Shown: positions 5,847 to 12,635 of the stretch, piece after piece
How positions within the stretch are numbered: position 1 is the first letter of the stretch
How the letters are laid out: every line of letters begins with the position of its first letter
Source of the DNA: Bacteroidota bacterium
GTDB taxonomy: Bacteria > Bacteroidota > Ignavibacteria > Kapaibacteriales > UBA2268
DNA: 12,635 nt
NCBI GenBank assembly: GCA_017428585.1
Contig: JAFRQN010000010.1
Location: forward strand, 1-12,635
Direction of reading: 5' to 3'
Translations under genes and position numbers: made by a program
Notes under the pieces: generated by a model
The model's input: only the letters and a program-made list of their open reading frames with translations
Databases searched by the model: none
Told to the model about the DNA's origin: nothing

Positions 5847-6398
5847 ATGGCTGTTAAAGTATGTTGTTATAAAAAAATTATATTCTTGCTCTCATTGATA
5901 TTTTTACAATTTATTATATCAGGATGTAGTGTAGGAGTTTTATTAAAAGAAGCCATACCTGGTGGTGAAAATTTAGTAGTTGTTATGCCTTTTAAGGATG
6001 ACGATTATGACTGCAATATTAATGTAGAAGCACTTTTAATAGATAAAGGATATAATATCTATAGTGGTAAATTATTATTAGAAGAATGTCTTTTGTCAAT
6101 GAATAAAAAACTTGAAGAAATATCTATTGATGAATTTATAAATTTTGCTGCAACAAGAAATATAAATAAAGTAATCTTTGGTACTGTAAAATATGAATGG
6201 CAGGAAGGCTCTTATTCTAAACCAGGTCTTGAATTTGAACGCGATAAATTAATAGAAGGTAATTATGCAATAATTGACTGCCAATGGATAGATGTAAAAA
6301 CTAAAAAATATGAAAAAATTATCTCTAATCATAGATTAAAAAAAATCCCTCTCGGAATGCCTGAAAATATTTTTAGTGCACCTTCATTTTCTTTATAA
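5847..6398 (+). CDS. Lipoprotein of unknown function, possible CsgG/LpoB-like domain
   Basis: This 183-residue predicted lipoprotein has a basic start and a hydrophobic core (IIFLLSLIFLQFIISG). Its lipobox ISGC places the lipidated Cys at 27, and Ser follows, which in enteric bacteria permits transport to the outer membrane. The mature part opens with VVVMPFKDDDYD (44-55), then a charged helix, a KGYNIYSG strand (67-74) and INKVIFGTVKYEW (106-118). A VxVMPF strand, a 'KGY' segment and a late 'FGTV' strand recall the CsgG / LpoB / GNA1162-type fold of periplasm-facing lipoproteins, but this is by eye and uncertain. The start follows GGATGG. A nearby ATG at 5842 is out of frame. The gene is 37 bp downstream of arginase and is probably cotranscribed, with no obvious functional link. 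Confidence 0.75.
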   Translation: MAVKVCCYKKIIFLLSLIFLQFIISGCSVGVLLKEAIPGGENLVVVMPFKDDDYDCNINVEALLIDKGYNIYSGKLLLEECLLSMNKKLEEISIDEFINFAATRNINKVIFGTVKYEWQEGSYSKPGLEFERDKLIEGNYAIIDCQWIDVKTKKYEKIISNHRLKKIPLGMPENIFSAPSFSL

Positions 6399-6559
6399 TC
6401 GTAATAATTCTTTTAAATTAAGTAAATAATAATATTTAAAATAAAGTAATTATAATTTTCGTCAAGAATTTTTTTTATTTTTTTTATATTTATTATGAAT
6501 TTTTCATTTTTTGTTATTATATTAGATATTCTATAAGAAGGCATTTTTTAAAATTTGCA

Positions 6560-6581
6560 TTTTTACAGAGTTTTTACAGAG
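6560..6581. repeat. Two tandem copies of an 11-bp unit
   Basis: TTTTTACAGAG occurs twice back to back (6560-6570 and 6571-6581). It contains G and C residues in very AT-rich surroundings, so it is less likely than most repeats here to be chance. It could be paired binding sites or a replication-slippage duplication. Confidence 0.6.
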
Positions 6582-6874
6582 TAATGGATAGAATTAATGG
6601 ATTAATTTTTAATATTTAATTATAAGTAGATACATAAAATAAATATAAATAGATACAATTTGGTTTAATACTATGAAATAATATATTTTATTCAATAGTT
6701 TAATATAACAACAATGTTTGATAAAAATATATAAATAGTATTGAAGTTTTAACTTTATTTTATTGATATTAAAAAAATATTTTGACTATTAATAAGAATC
6801 AAGGCTTATTAAAAATTATAATATAATAGTTGTTAATATATGCTGTATATTGTGGTATAATAGGTTGAAATATA

Positions 6875-6895
6875 AATTCTAATCGTTTTAGAATT
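6875..6895. repeat. Perfect 8-bp hairpin in the spacer
   Basis: AATTCTAA (6875-6882) and TTAGAATT (6888-6895) enclose a TCGTT loop. The stem is short and mostly A/T. It lies about 300 bp upstream of the receptor gene and could be an operator or a weak stem-loop. Confidence 0.35.
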
Positions 6896-6948
6896 ATTAA
6901 TTTTATATTAAAAAATAATTCATTCTAATTAATTTAGTTTTTGAAAAG

Positions 6949-6972
6949 TTAATAATTTAATAATTTAATAAT
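6949..6972. repeat. Three tandem copies of TTAATAAT
   Basis: The 8-bp unit TTAATAAT is repeated exactly three times. Such A/T repeats can vary in copy number by slippage and might bend DNA upstream of the receptor operon. A neutral origin is equally possible. Confidence 0.6.
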
Positions 6973-7186
6973 ATATACATAATTATAATAATTTTATTGA
7001 ATATTTATAATTACGAATAATCAGATAATTCAATCAATATATTATTGGTTTATTTGTTGTTTTATTATTAATGCAATTTTAAAAGCTAATTTCTTCCCTT
7101 TACTCATGTTTAATTCTATTTAATATAGATAATATTTCATAATTTAAAATATAATTTTAATGTATTAATTTTTAATGATTTTTTTT

Positions 7187-7190
7187 GGAG
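7187..7190 (+). promoter_or_regulatory. Ribosome binding site deciding the receptor start
   Basis: GGAG lies nine bases before the ATG at 7200. An in-frame TTG at 7185 overlaps this site and would add five residues (MEYKF) before the signal peptide, so the ATG is the better start. Confidence 0.7.
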
Positions 7191-7199
7191 TACAAATTT

Positions 7200-10100
7200 A
7201 TGCGTAAGCTAATTGTATTATTATCCTTTATAGCGGTATTAGCACCTGCTTCCGTATTTGCAAGTATTTACGGTATATTGGCAGGTAAAGTAGTTGATAC
7301 TGATGGTAAAGGTATAATAGGTGCAACTGTGTTAGTAGAAGGCACCACTCGTGGAACTAATGTTCGAGCAAGGGATGGTAGTTTCACAGTTTCCAACATT
7401 CAAGCCGGCAGCTATACTGTAAGAGTACGTGCTGTTGGTAAGTCTGAATACAGAATGACTGTTAGAATTTCTGCTGACCAAACAACAAATATTAGCGTTG
7501 TCTTAAAAGATGATGCTGTACAAATGGATACCGTTGTTGTTATTGGTACCAATCCTGGTGATGGTAAAGTCGATGTTAATCATATCGGTTCTGTAACTAC
7601 AATGTCCAGTGAAGAAATTACAAGACAAACTGGTGCTGATTTAGCATCTGTTATTGGACTTAGTGCTGGTGTATCCAGTGGTAGCGGCGGTTTTGCAATT
7701 CGTGGTAGCCGTTCTGAAGAAACTCAAATCAGAGTCGATGGTTTAAGTGTTGGTAACCAATTTACTGGTGGTTATGGCAGCGGTGGTTCATCTTACTTCC
7801 CAATGGTTTCTACATATGCAACAGAAGAAGTTCAAGTTATTACAGGTAACTTTGCTGCTGAATATGGTGAAGCACAAGGTGGTGTGGTAAATACTGTTGT
7901 AAAACAAGGTCGTACAGATCGCTATGAAGGACATATTTATTGGCAAACTGATGTTGGTGCTTTATATGGTTCTCAAGCAGACGGCGTTGAAATTAGAAAA
8001 GTAGATAACGAATATAGAATTTTCAATTCTGGAGATGGTCTTGATTTATTAAGTTCTGATTATTTTGACCTCGACTTTGGTTTCGGTGGTCCTCTTAAAT
8101 TTATCAACGATCGTACTACATTCTATATTACTGGTAACTATAGAAACTCAGATTATTCTGCAGGATATGATATCAGAGACCCTTGGGGTAATTCAAGAGT
8201 TCATTTGCCAAATGATCAATTCTGGAGAAAAAATTTACAAGCAAGATTACGTTTTGGTATTACAAATGATATCTCTCTTGTTTTAGGTGGTCAGTATGGT
8301 ATATCTAATTCAGAAAATGCTTCTACAGCTTGGATGTACAGTAATGAAGTTGGTACACCTTATCTTGATGCAGATGGTAATGTTTCACCTTATGGAACTC
8401 CTACTGAAAATGGTATACTTCAACGTATTGCAAAAAATAGCGTAACAAATAAATTTGTAACAAACATTATGGCTCGTTTAAATCACACTTTAAGTGATAG
8501 AAGTTTCTATGAAATTACAGTTTCTAATACTTCTAATAATGACGAGACAGGTAGACGTGTTGGTGCAAATTCACCTAACTTCTTAACTGGATTTGAAATT
8601 ATGGAAGCCGTTGATCAATGGATCGTTGATGGTAGTACTTGGAAACCAGCTATTGATAATGCTGGTAAAATTACTGGTGATAAAATCATCGACTGGGCTT
8701 CTCCTGTAACTTATACTGGTCTTTCTAAAGATGGTTATTGTAACTCTACATGGACTGGTATTAATCCTCTTACTGGTTATTATGAAGGTAACTTATATTC
8801 TCAAAGTACTATGAATCCTTGGGGTATTACTGGTCGTGCTTATTCTGGTGGTGCTTCTGGATTTGACTTTAGATATGGTAGCTACTGGCAAGTAGATGGT
8901 AACTATAGCTTGTTTAATGTTAAAACAGGTGAATTTACTCATAACTTCAAAACAGGTTTTGAAGCTAACTTCTCTACTTTACATAGACATTATAACAGCA
9001 ATCCTTCAAACGGTAATCCTGTTTATGATATTTATACTGATAAATGGGGCGGAAATATCTATGCTGATAGTTTGAAAGAATATAATAAAACAAGTAAACC
9101 TATGACTCAAACAAAAATAGGTGCTTATATCCAAGATCAAATTACTTACAAAGGTATCGTATTTAATCCTGGTTTAAGATTAGACATCCTTGATCCTCAA
9201 TCTAAATACAGAGTTGTTGATCCTGTTAAACCTCAATTCATACCTATTTCTTCTGATACTGGTTTTGCTGATGCTTCTATTAAATATCAAATTAGTCCAA
9301 GAATTAGTATAAACTATCCTATCACTGAAATGTCATACGTTGCTATTTCTTATGGTTTATTCTTCCAAAGTCCTATGCAACAATATATGTATGATAGATT
9401 TAATGCTGAATCAATATCTGGTACTGTAGCTTATTTAGGTGATCCTAATATGGATGCTCAACAAACTAATCAATACCAAGTAAGTTATAAAAATCAATTA
9501 TCAGATGAATTCGCTCTTGGTGTAACTGTTTATTATAAAGACGTTTATAATCAATTAGGTGTACAACAAGTTCTTACTGCTCCTGATGCATATTTCCAAT
9601 ATGCTGTATGTGAGTATGGTACTTCTAAAGGTCTTGAAATAGAACTTAATAAGTTCATGGCTAATAATTTTGCATTTAATCTTAATTATGCATTAGCATT
9701 CAATAATACAACTTCAAGTGGTGTTACAAGTAATGCTGGTGTTATAGAAGATCCTTATTCAAAGAAACTTACTTTCCCACTTGCTCCTTATCCAGCTTCA
9801 AGTGATATTAGACATCAAGTTAAGGGTAGTTTAACTTTCCAATGGTTTAGAAATGAAGGTCCAACTATTGGTAAACTAAAAGTATTACAAAATACAATGC
9901 TTACTCTTTCTCCTTACTGGAGAACAGGTAGCCCTTATACTCGTACAAGTATCTCAGGTCAAGCTTTAAGTGAAATCAATGCTTATCGTGCTCCTAACTA
10001 TTGGAGTGTTGATGCTAAAGTTGAAAAAGCATTCTTCTTAAGAGACTGGTTCGGTGAAAGTTTCGGAAATACAAGATTTGCTGTATTTGCTAATATTTAT

Positions 10101-10439
10101 AATATATTTAACCTCAGAGGTCCTATCAGTTTCTATACTACAACTGGTGACCCTGATGATGATGGTTCTTCTTTAAATAACGTGAAAATTGGTAACTTCT
10201 TATATACTCCTTACTACGAAACAGCAAATTATGCAAACGCTTCTTCTTTCGCTGTTGATCAATATGATATATATGGCAACAGACTTTATAGTAGAGACGC
10301 TGACTTCGATGGTAATGGTATCGTTACTCAAGAAGAAAAATATCAAAGTTACTTAAATTATGTAGAAATGGGAATTTCAGCACGTAGTTGTTATCAAACT
10401 CCTATCCGTGTTGCAGTTGGTGTATTATTAACATTTTAA
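7200..10439 (+). CDS. TonB-dependent outer-membrane receptor with carboxypeptidase-regulatory-like domain
   Basis: This 1079-residue outer-membrane active transporter would be energised through TonB-ExbBD. The signal peptide spans residues 1-21, with likely cleavage at VFA|S. Residues 26-104 form a CarboxypepD_reg-like domain (GKVVDTDGKGIIGATVLVEGT, then GSFTVSNIQAGSYTVRV). DTVVVIG (110-116) is a TonB-box-like strand. The plug covers about 125-237, with FAIRGSRSEETQIRVDGL (165-182), a Gly/Ser loop GGYGSGGSS, and GVVNTVVKQG at its end. The rest is a large beta-barrel ending in the aromatic VGVLLTF expected for BAM recognition. An EF-hand-like loop (DFDGNGIVTQEE, 1035-1046) lies about 33 residues from the C terminus. 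The overall plan resembles SusC-like proteins, but the substrate cannot be told. An exported protein gene follows after 22 bp. Codon use is strongly biased. Confidence 0.93.
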   Translation: MRKLIVLLSFIAVLAPASVFASIYGILAGKVVDTDGKGIIGATVLVEGTTRGTNVRARDGSFTVSNIQAGSYTVRVRAVGKSEYRMTVRISADQTTNISVVLKDDAVQMDTVVVIGTNPGDGKVDVNHIGSVTTMSSEEITRQTGADLASVIGLSAGVSSGSGGFAIRGSRSEETQIRVDGLSVGNQFTGGYGSGGSSYFPMVSTYATEEVQVITGNFAAEYGEAQGGVVNTVVKQGRTDRYEGHIYWQTDVGALYGSQADGVEIRKVDNEYRIFNSGDGLDLLSSDYFDLDFGFGGPLKFINDRTTFYITGNYRNSDYSAGYDIRDPWGNSRVHLPNDQFWRKNLQARLRFGITNDISLVLGGQYGISNSENASTAWMYSNEVGTPYLDADGNVSPYGTPTENGILQRIAKNSVTNKFVTNIMARLNHTLSDRSFYEITVSNTSNNDETGRRVGANSPNFLTGFEIMEAVDQWIVDGSTWKPAIDNAGKITGDKIIDWASPVTYTGLSKDGYCNSTWTGINPLTGYYEGNLYSQSTMNPWGITGRAYSGGASGFDFRYGSYWQVDGNYSLFNVKTGEFTHNFKTGFEANFSTLHRHYNSNPSNGNPVYDIYTDKWGGNIYADSLKEYNKTSKPMTQTKIGAYIQDQITYKGIVFNPGLRLDILDPQSKYRVVDPVKPQFIPISSDTGFADASIKYQISPRISINYPITEMSYVAISYGLFFQSPMQQYMYDRFNAESISGTVAYLGDPNMDAQQTNQYQVSYKNQLSDEFALGVTVYYKDVYNQLGVQQVLTAPDAYFQYAVCEYGTSKGLEIELNKFMANNFAFNLNYALAFNNTTSSGVTSNAGVIEDPYSKKLTFPLAPYPASSDIRHQVKGSLTFQWFRNEGPTIGKLKVLQNTMLTLSPYWRTGSPYTRTSISGQALSEINAYRAPNYWSVDAKVEKAFFLRDWFGESFGNTRFAVFANIYNIFNLRGPISFYTTTGDPDDDGSSLNNVKIGNFLYTPYYETANYANASSFAVDQYDIYGNRLYSRDADFDGNGIVTQEEKYQSYLNYVEMGISARSCYQTPIRVAVGVLLTF

Positions 10440-10450
10440 TTAATTATTTA

Positions 10451-10454
10451 AAGG
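10451..10454 (+). promoter_or_regulatory. Ribosome binding site of the exported partner gene
   Basis: AAGG lies seven bases before the ATG at 10462, within the 22-bp gap after the receptor stop. It supports both the start choice and translation from a shared mRNA. Confidence 0.5.
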
Positions 10455-10461
10455 TTTAAAA

Positions 10462-12635
10462 ATGAATAAAACAAAAGTTATATTATCATTATTGTTAGCT
10501 TTCTTGCTGGGTACTACTTTTGCTTTTGCAGATATAGCTCCTGAATTTAAGAAAGACAATGATGAATTACAAAGAAGTGTATATGGCTTTTATGATCTTC
10601 AAAGAAATACTGTTAGTAATATAGAATTTGCAATAACTAACACGGGTATTCTTTTTTATGATCAAGCAAAAAGCCGTGGTACAGGTATTTGGCCACGTGG
10701 TTCCGTTAACTATTATGTTTTCGGTGGTGGTATTTGGGTTGGTGCTCAAAAGAAAAAATATTTAACAGATGATAATGGTAATTATATTGATTCTGTTTAT
10801 ACTGATACTATTGTTAGTTGGGATAGAACAAGACCAGAAATCGTCAATGGTGATACTATCGGTTACTATACTAAAACTGAATATGTACAAAAAACAGTTC
10901 GTAAACATGAAAACCAAATTATTATGGAAGTAACTTACAACCCTAATAATGCTCAAACTTTCATGGTTCCTGGTCGTATCGAAGATGGTGCTGGTGCTCA
11001 AACTACTGATGTTTCTAAATATAGAGTATTCTTCTCTATAGATTATAATTCAGGTGATGGTACTCCTCTTGTTGAAGAAAGTGCTCCTATCTGGCCTATT
11101 TGGGACTCAAGTGAAAATGATGAAGATACTTTGAAATATGATAGATATTTCGGTTGGTATATTCATGATGAAGCTAAACGTAATGTTGCTACTTATCCAA
11201 AAGGTCCTGCTTTTATATCTGGTGAAGATATCTTCTGTACTTACAAAGATACTGATTTATCAAGATATACAAGCTTCGGTGGTGCTTCAACTCTTAAAGC
11301 TAAAGGTTATCCTCTAAATATACAATATGAACAAATGGTATATTCTTGGGGTTTCGGTGATTATAGAGACTTTATCTTTATTAAATACGAACAACAAAAT
11401 TTAAGTACTGATACTTTATGGAATATGTGGCTTGCTCCTGTATTCGACGTGGATATTGCTTTCGCTAATAACCCTTCAGCAGGTGCTGCTAACGATAGAT
11501 GTTCTTTCTATGGTATGGAAGGTAAAAAATTACCTGAACTTCCAGATCCAGAAAAAGCTAAGAAAAACTTCGCTTATCAATGGTCTGATGGTGATAGAGG
11601 TGAACAAGGTCGTGGTTTTGGTTATGTAGGTTTCGTATTCCTTGAATCACCTGCTGTTATCCAAGACTCTTTAGATATAGATGAATATAGCGGTAATGTA
11701 TTAAGAATTAAAACTGATTCTACTGGTTTCGTAAGAAAAGATAAAAGATTCTATAATACTGATGAACAATTAGGTTTGGTTACTTATAGAAACTGGTCTA
11801 TAAGCGATGATAAAAAAGAAGACTTTGAAATGTATCAATATATCTCTGGTGCAGAAACTGATGGTGATACTGGACCTGGTGATAAACGTTACATGATGGC
11901 AACTGGTCCTTTCAATTTAAGACCAGGTGATACTTCTCGTACAGTTGTTGGTTTAGTTCTTGCTGGTACTGGTAAAGGCGGTGATGCTGATGGTACTGAT
12001 GAAGACTTAACTGAACTTGTTAGAAAAGTTGACTTCGCTCAAACTGTTTATGATAACAACTTTAGAGCTCCTCAACCTCCTTGGAGAGCAAATATCACTG
12101 AATGGGTTCCTCTTAATAATGGTATGATTATTAAATGGGATGATGAATCTGAACGTTCTGATGATAAATATGAAAGCGGTCTTGACTTCTTAGGTTATAG
12201 AATTTATAGAGCAAGACGCTCTAACCTTGATACTTTTGATGTTAATAATATCGCTCCTTCAACTGCTTATCCAAGTGGTAAAGGTCCTTTAGGTTGGAAA
12301 CTTGTTGCTGAATATAATTTGCCATTGCCATTCTATAAAACTCAATCAGGTTATGGTAAAACAAGCACAACAGATACATATTATGGTATTGACTCTTTAA
12401 TGGCAATCGGTCCTTATTGGGTAAATTCTGACTCTCTTGATATTAATGCTATTAGAGTAATGAGAATACCTGTTGGTGCAAGTATATATTCACCTAGCTT
12501 ATTAGCTCAAACTATTGCTGAAAAAAATACTTCTTATTTCCCTAAATTAGCAGCTTCTGGTTTCTATGATGATGCTGAATATGGTAATAGAATAGTTCCT
12601 GTATTTAATAATATTGATACTGCTGCTGAAGCAGG
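10462..12635 (+). CDS. Large exported protein with fibronectin-III-like domain, partner of the receptor (3' end outside window)
   Basis: The frame is open from an ATG at 10462 to the window end, giving 724 residues with no stop. The start has a signal peptide (MNKTKVILSLLLAFLLGTTFAFA, residues 1-23, cleavage at AFA|D) and no lipobox, so the protein is secreted or periplasmic rather than lipidated. Visible blocks are GIWPRGSVNYYVFGGGIWVG at about 75-94, MEVTYNP and VPGRIEDG at about 155-178, WLAPVFDVDI and a DRCSFYG segment after about 296, MMATGPFNLRPGDTSRTVVG at about 475-494, and a fibronectin-III-like domain from about 534 (APQPPW, then IIKWDDESE, then DFLGYRIYRAR). I associate the GPF-PGD and GYRIYR motifs with exported FCB proteins, often type IX secretion cargo, but the C terminus that would carry a sorting signal is missing. 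It is not recognisably SusD. It is probably in one operon with the receptor. Confidence 0.85.
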   Translation, partial: MNKTKVILSLLLAFLLGTTFAFADIAPEFKKDNDELQRSVYGFYDLQRNTVSNIEFAITNTGILFYDQAKSRGTGIWPRGSVNYYVFGGGIWVGAQKKKYLTDDNGNYIDSVYTDTIVSWDRTRPEIVNGDTIGYYTKTEYVQKTVRKHENQIIMEVTYNPNNAQTFMVPGRIEDGAGAQTTDVSKYRVFFSIDYNSGDGTPLVEESAPIWPIWDSSENDEDTLKYDRYFGWYIHDEAKRNVATYPKGPAFISGEDIFCTYKDTDLSRYTSFGGASTLKAKGYPLNIQYEQMVYSWGFGDYRDFIFIKYEQQNLSTDTLWNMWLAPVFDVDIAFANNPSAGAANDRCSFYGMEGKKLPELPDPEKAKKNFAYQWSDGDRGEQGRGFGYVGFVFLESPAVIQDSLDIDEYSGNVLRIKTDSTGFVRKDKRFYNTDEQLGLVTYRNWSISDDKKEDFEMYQYISGAETDGDTGPGDKRYMMATGPFNLRPGDTSRTVVGLVLAGTGKGGDADGTDEDLTELVRKVDFAQTVYDNNFRAPQPPWRANITEWVPLNNGMIIKWDDESERSDDKYESGLDFLGYRIYRARRSNLDTFDVNNIAPSTAYPSGKGPLGWKLVAEYNLPLPFYKTQSGYGKTSTTDTYYGIDSLMAIGPYWVNSDSLDINAIRVMRIPVGASIYSPSLLAQTIAEKNTSYFPKLAASGFYDDAEYGNRIVPVFNNIDTAAEA

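Larger units (their letters stand above)
6399..7199. other. Long AT-rich intergenic region before the TonB-dependent receptor
   Basis: About 800 bp has no gene I can support; the longest start-to-stop frames are a few codons. It holds a tandem 11-bp repeat, a perfect hairpin, a triple 8-bp repeat and many A/T runs. I find no exact TAnnTTTG promoter element and no cobalamin or other riboswitch core. It may carry the promoter and a long leader of the receptor operon. Confidence 0.7.

Noticed and set aside
6996..7034. ATTGAAT / ATTCAAT inverted repeat
   Set aside because: Seven-bp arms 25 bases apart are expected by chance in such AT-rich DNA.
7185..7199. TTG start for the receptor
   Set aside because: The TTG overlaps the GGAG ribosome binding site, and ATG at 7200 begins a standard signal peptide.
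6399..7199. Cobalamin or other riboswitch upstream of the TonB-dependent receptor
   Set aside because: I looked for a G/C-rich conserved core such as the B12-box and found none in this almost purely A/T region.
10567..11001. Minus-strand open frames under the exported protein gene
   Set aside because: They are antisense to a long frame with a signal peptide and consistent codon bias. The same applies to the short frames at 8065-8286 and 11432-11629.
10462..12635. Identification of the partner as SusD
   Set aside because: SusD proteins are lipoproteins with TPR-like helices. This one has no lipobox and is rich in beta-type, Gly/Thr/Asp-containing segments.

Overview
The window is strongly AT-rich and looks like the chromosome of a Gram-negative bacterium of the Bacteroidota/Chlorobiota (FCB) assemblage. 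The evidence is a short 287-residue primary sigma factor without region 1.1, a TonB-dependent outer-membrane receptor with an N-terminal carboxypeptidase-regulatory-like domain, an arginase with Bacteroidota-like motifs, a TTTG / TAnnTTTG type promoter match in front of rplJ, and a final exported protein with motifs I associate with FCB surface proteins. The Ignavibacteria/Kapabacteria side of the group is a guess from the flavour of RpoB and the envelope proteins. No protein or tree search was possible. Every complete gene here ends in TAA.

Left half, minus strand (about 1-4505). Reading with transcription, rpoD is followed by a 14-bp hairpin, then a candidate promoter and structured leader, rplJ (L10), rplL (L7/L12), a 13-bp hairpin, tRNA-Trp(CCA), and rpoB, which is cut by the window edge just before the conserved GSNMQRQ-like segment. 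This is the core expression-machinery cluster in an altered arrangement. rplK and rplA are not upstream of rplJ, the primary sigma factor gene sits there instead, and a tRNA gene lies between rplL and rpoB.

Middle (4506-6398). A 323-bp divergent spacer with two inverted repeats and a candidate -7 element separates rpoD from a plus-strand pair: an arginase and a short lipoprotein of uncertain function with a possible CsgG/LpoB-like fold.

Right half, plus strand (6399-12635). An ~800-bp very AT-rich spacer with short tandem repeats and one small hairpin precedes a 1079-residue TonB-dependent receptor. Only 22 bp later comes a secreted protein of more than 724 residues that runs off the window. 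The two are probably one operon: an outer-membrane transporter and an exported, probably surface or periplasmic, partner. Both use a narrow T/C-ending codon set suggesting high expression. This pair is the least characterised part of the window. The partner does not look like a classical SusD protein, and a calcium-binding (EF-hand type) loop lies near the receptor's C terminus.
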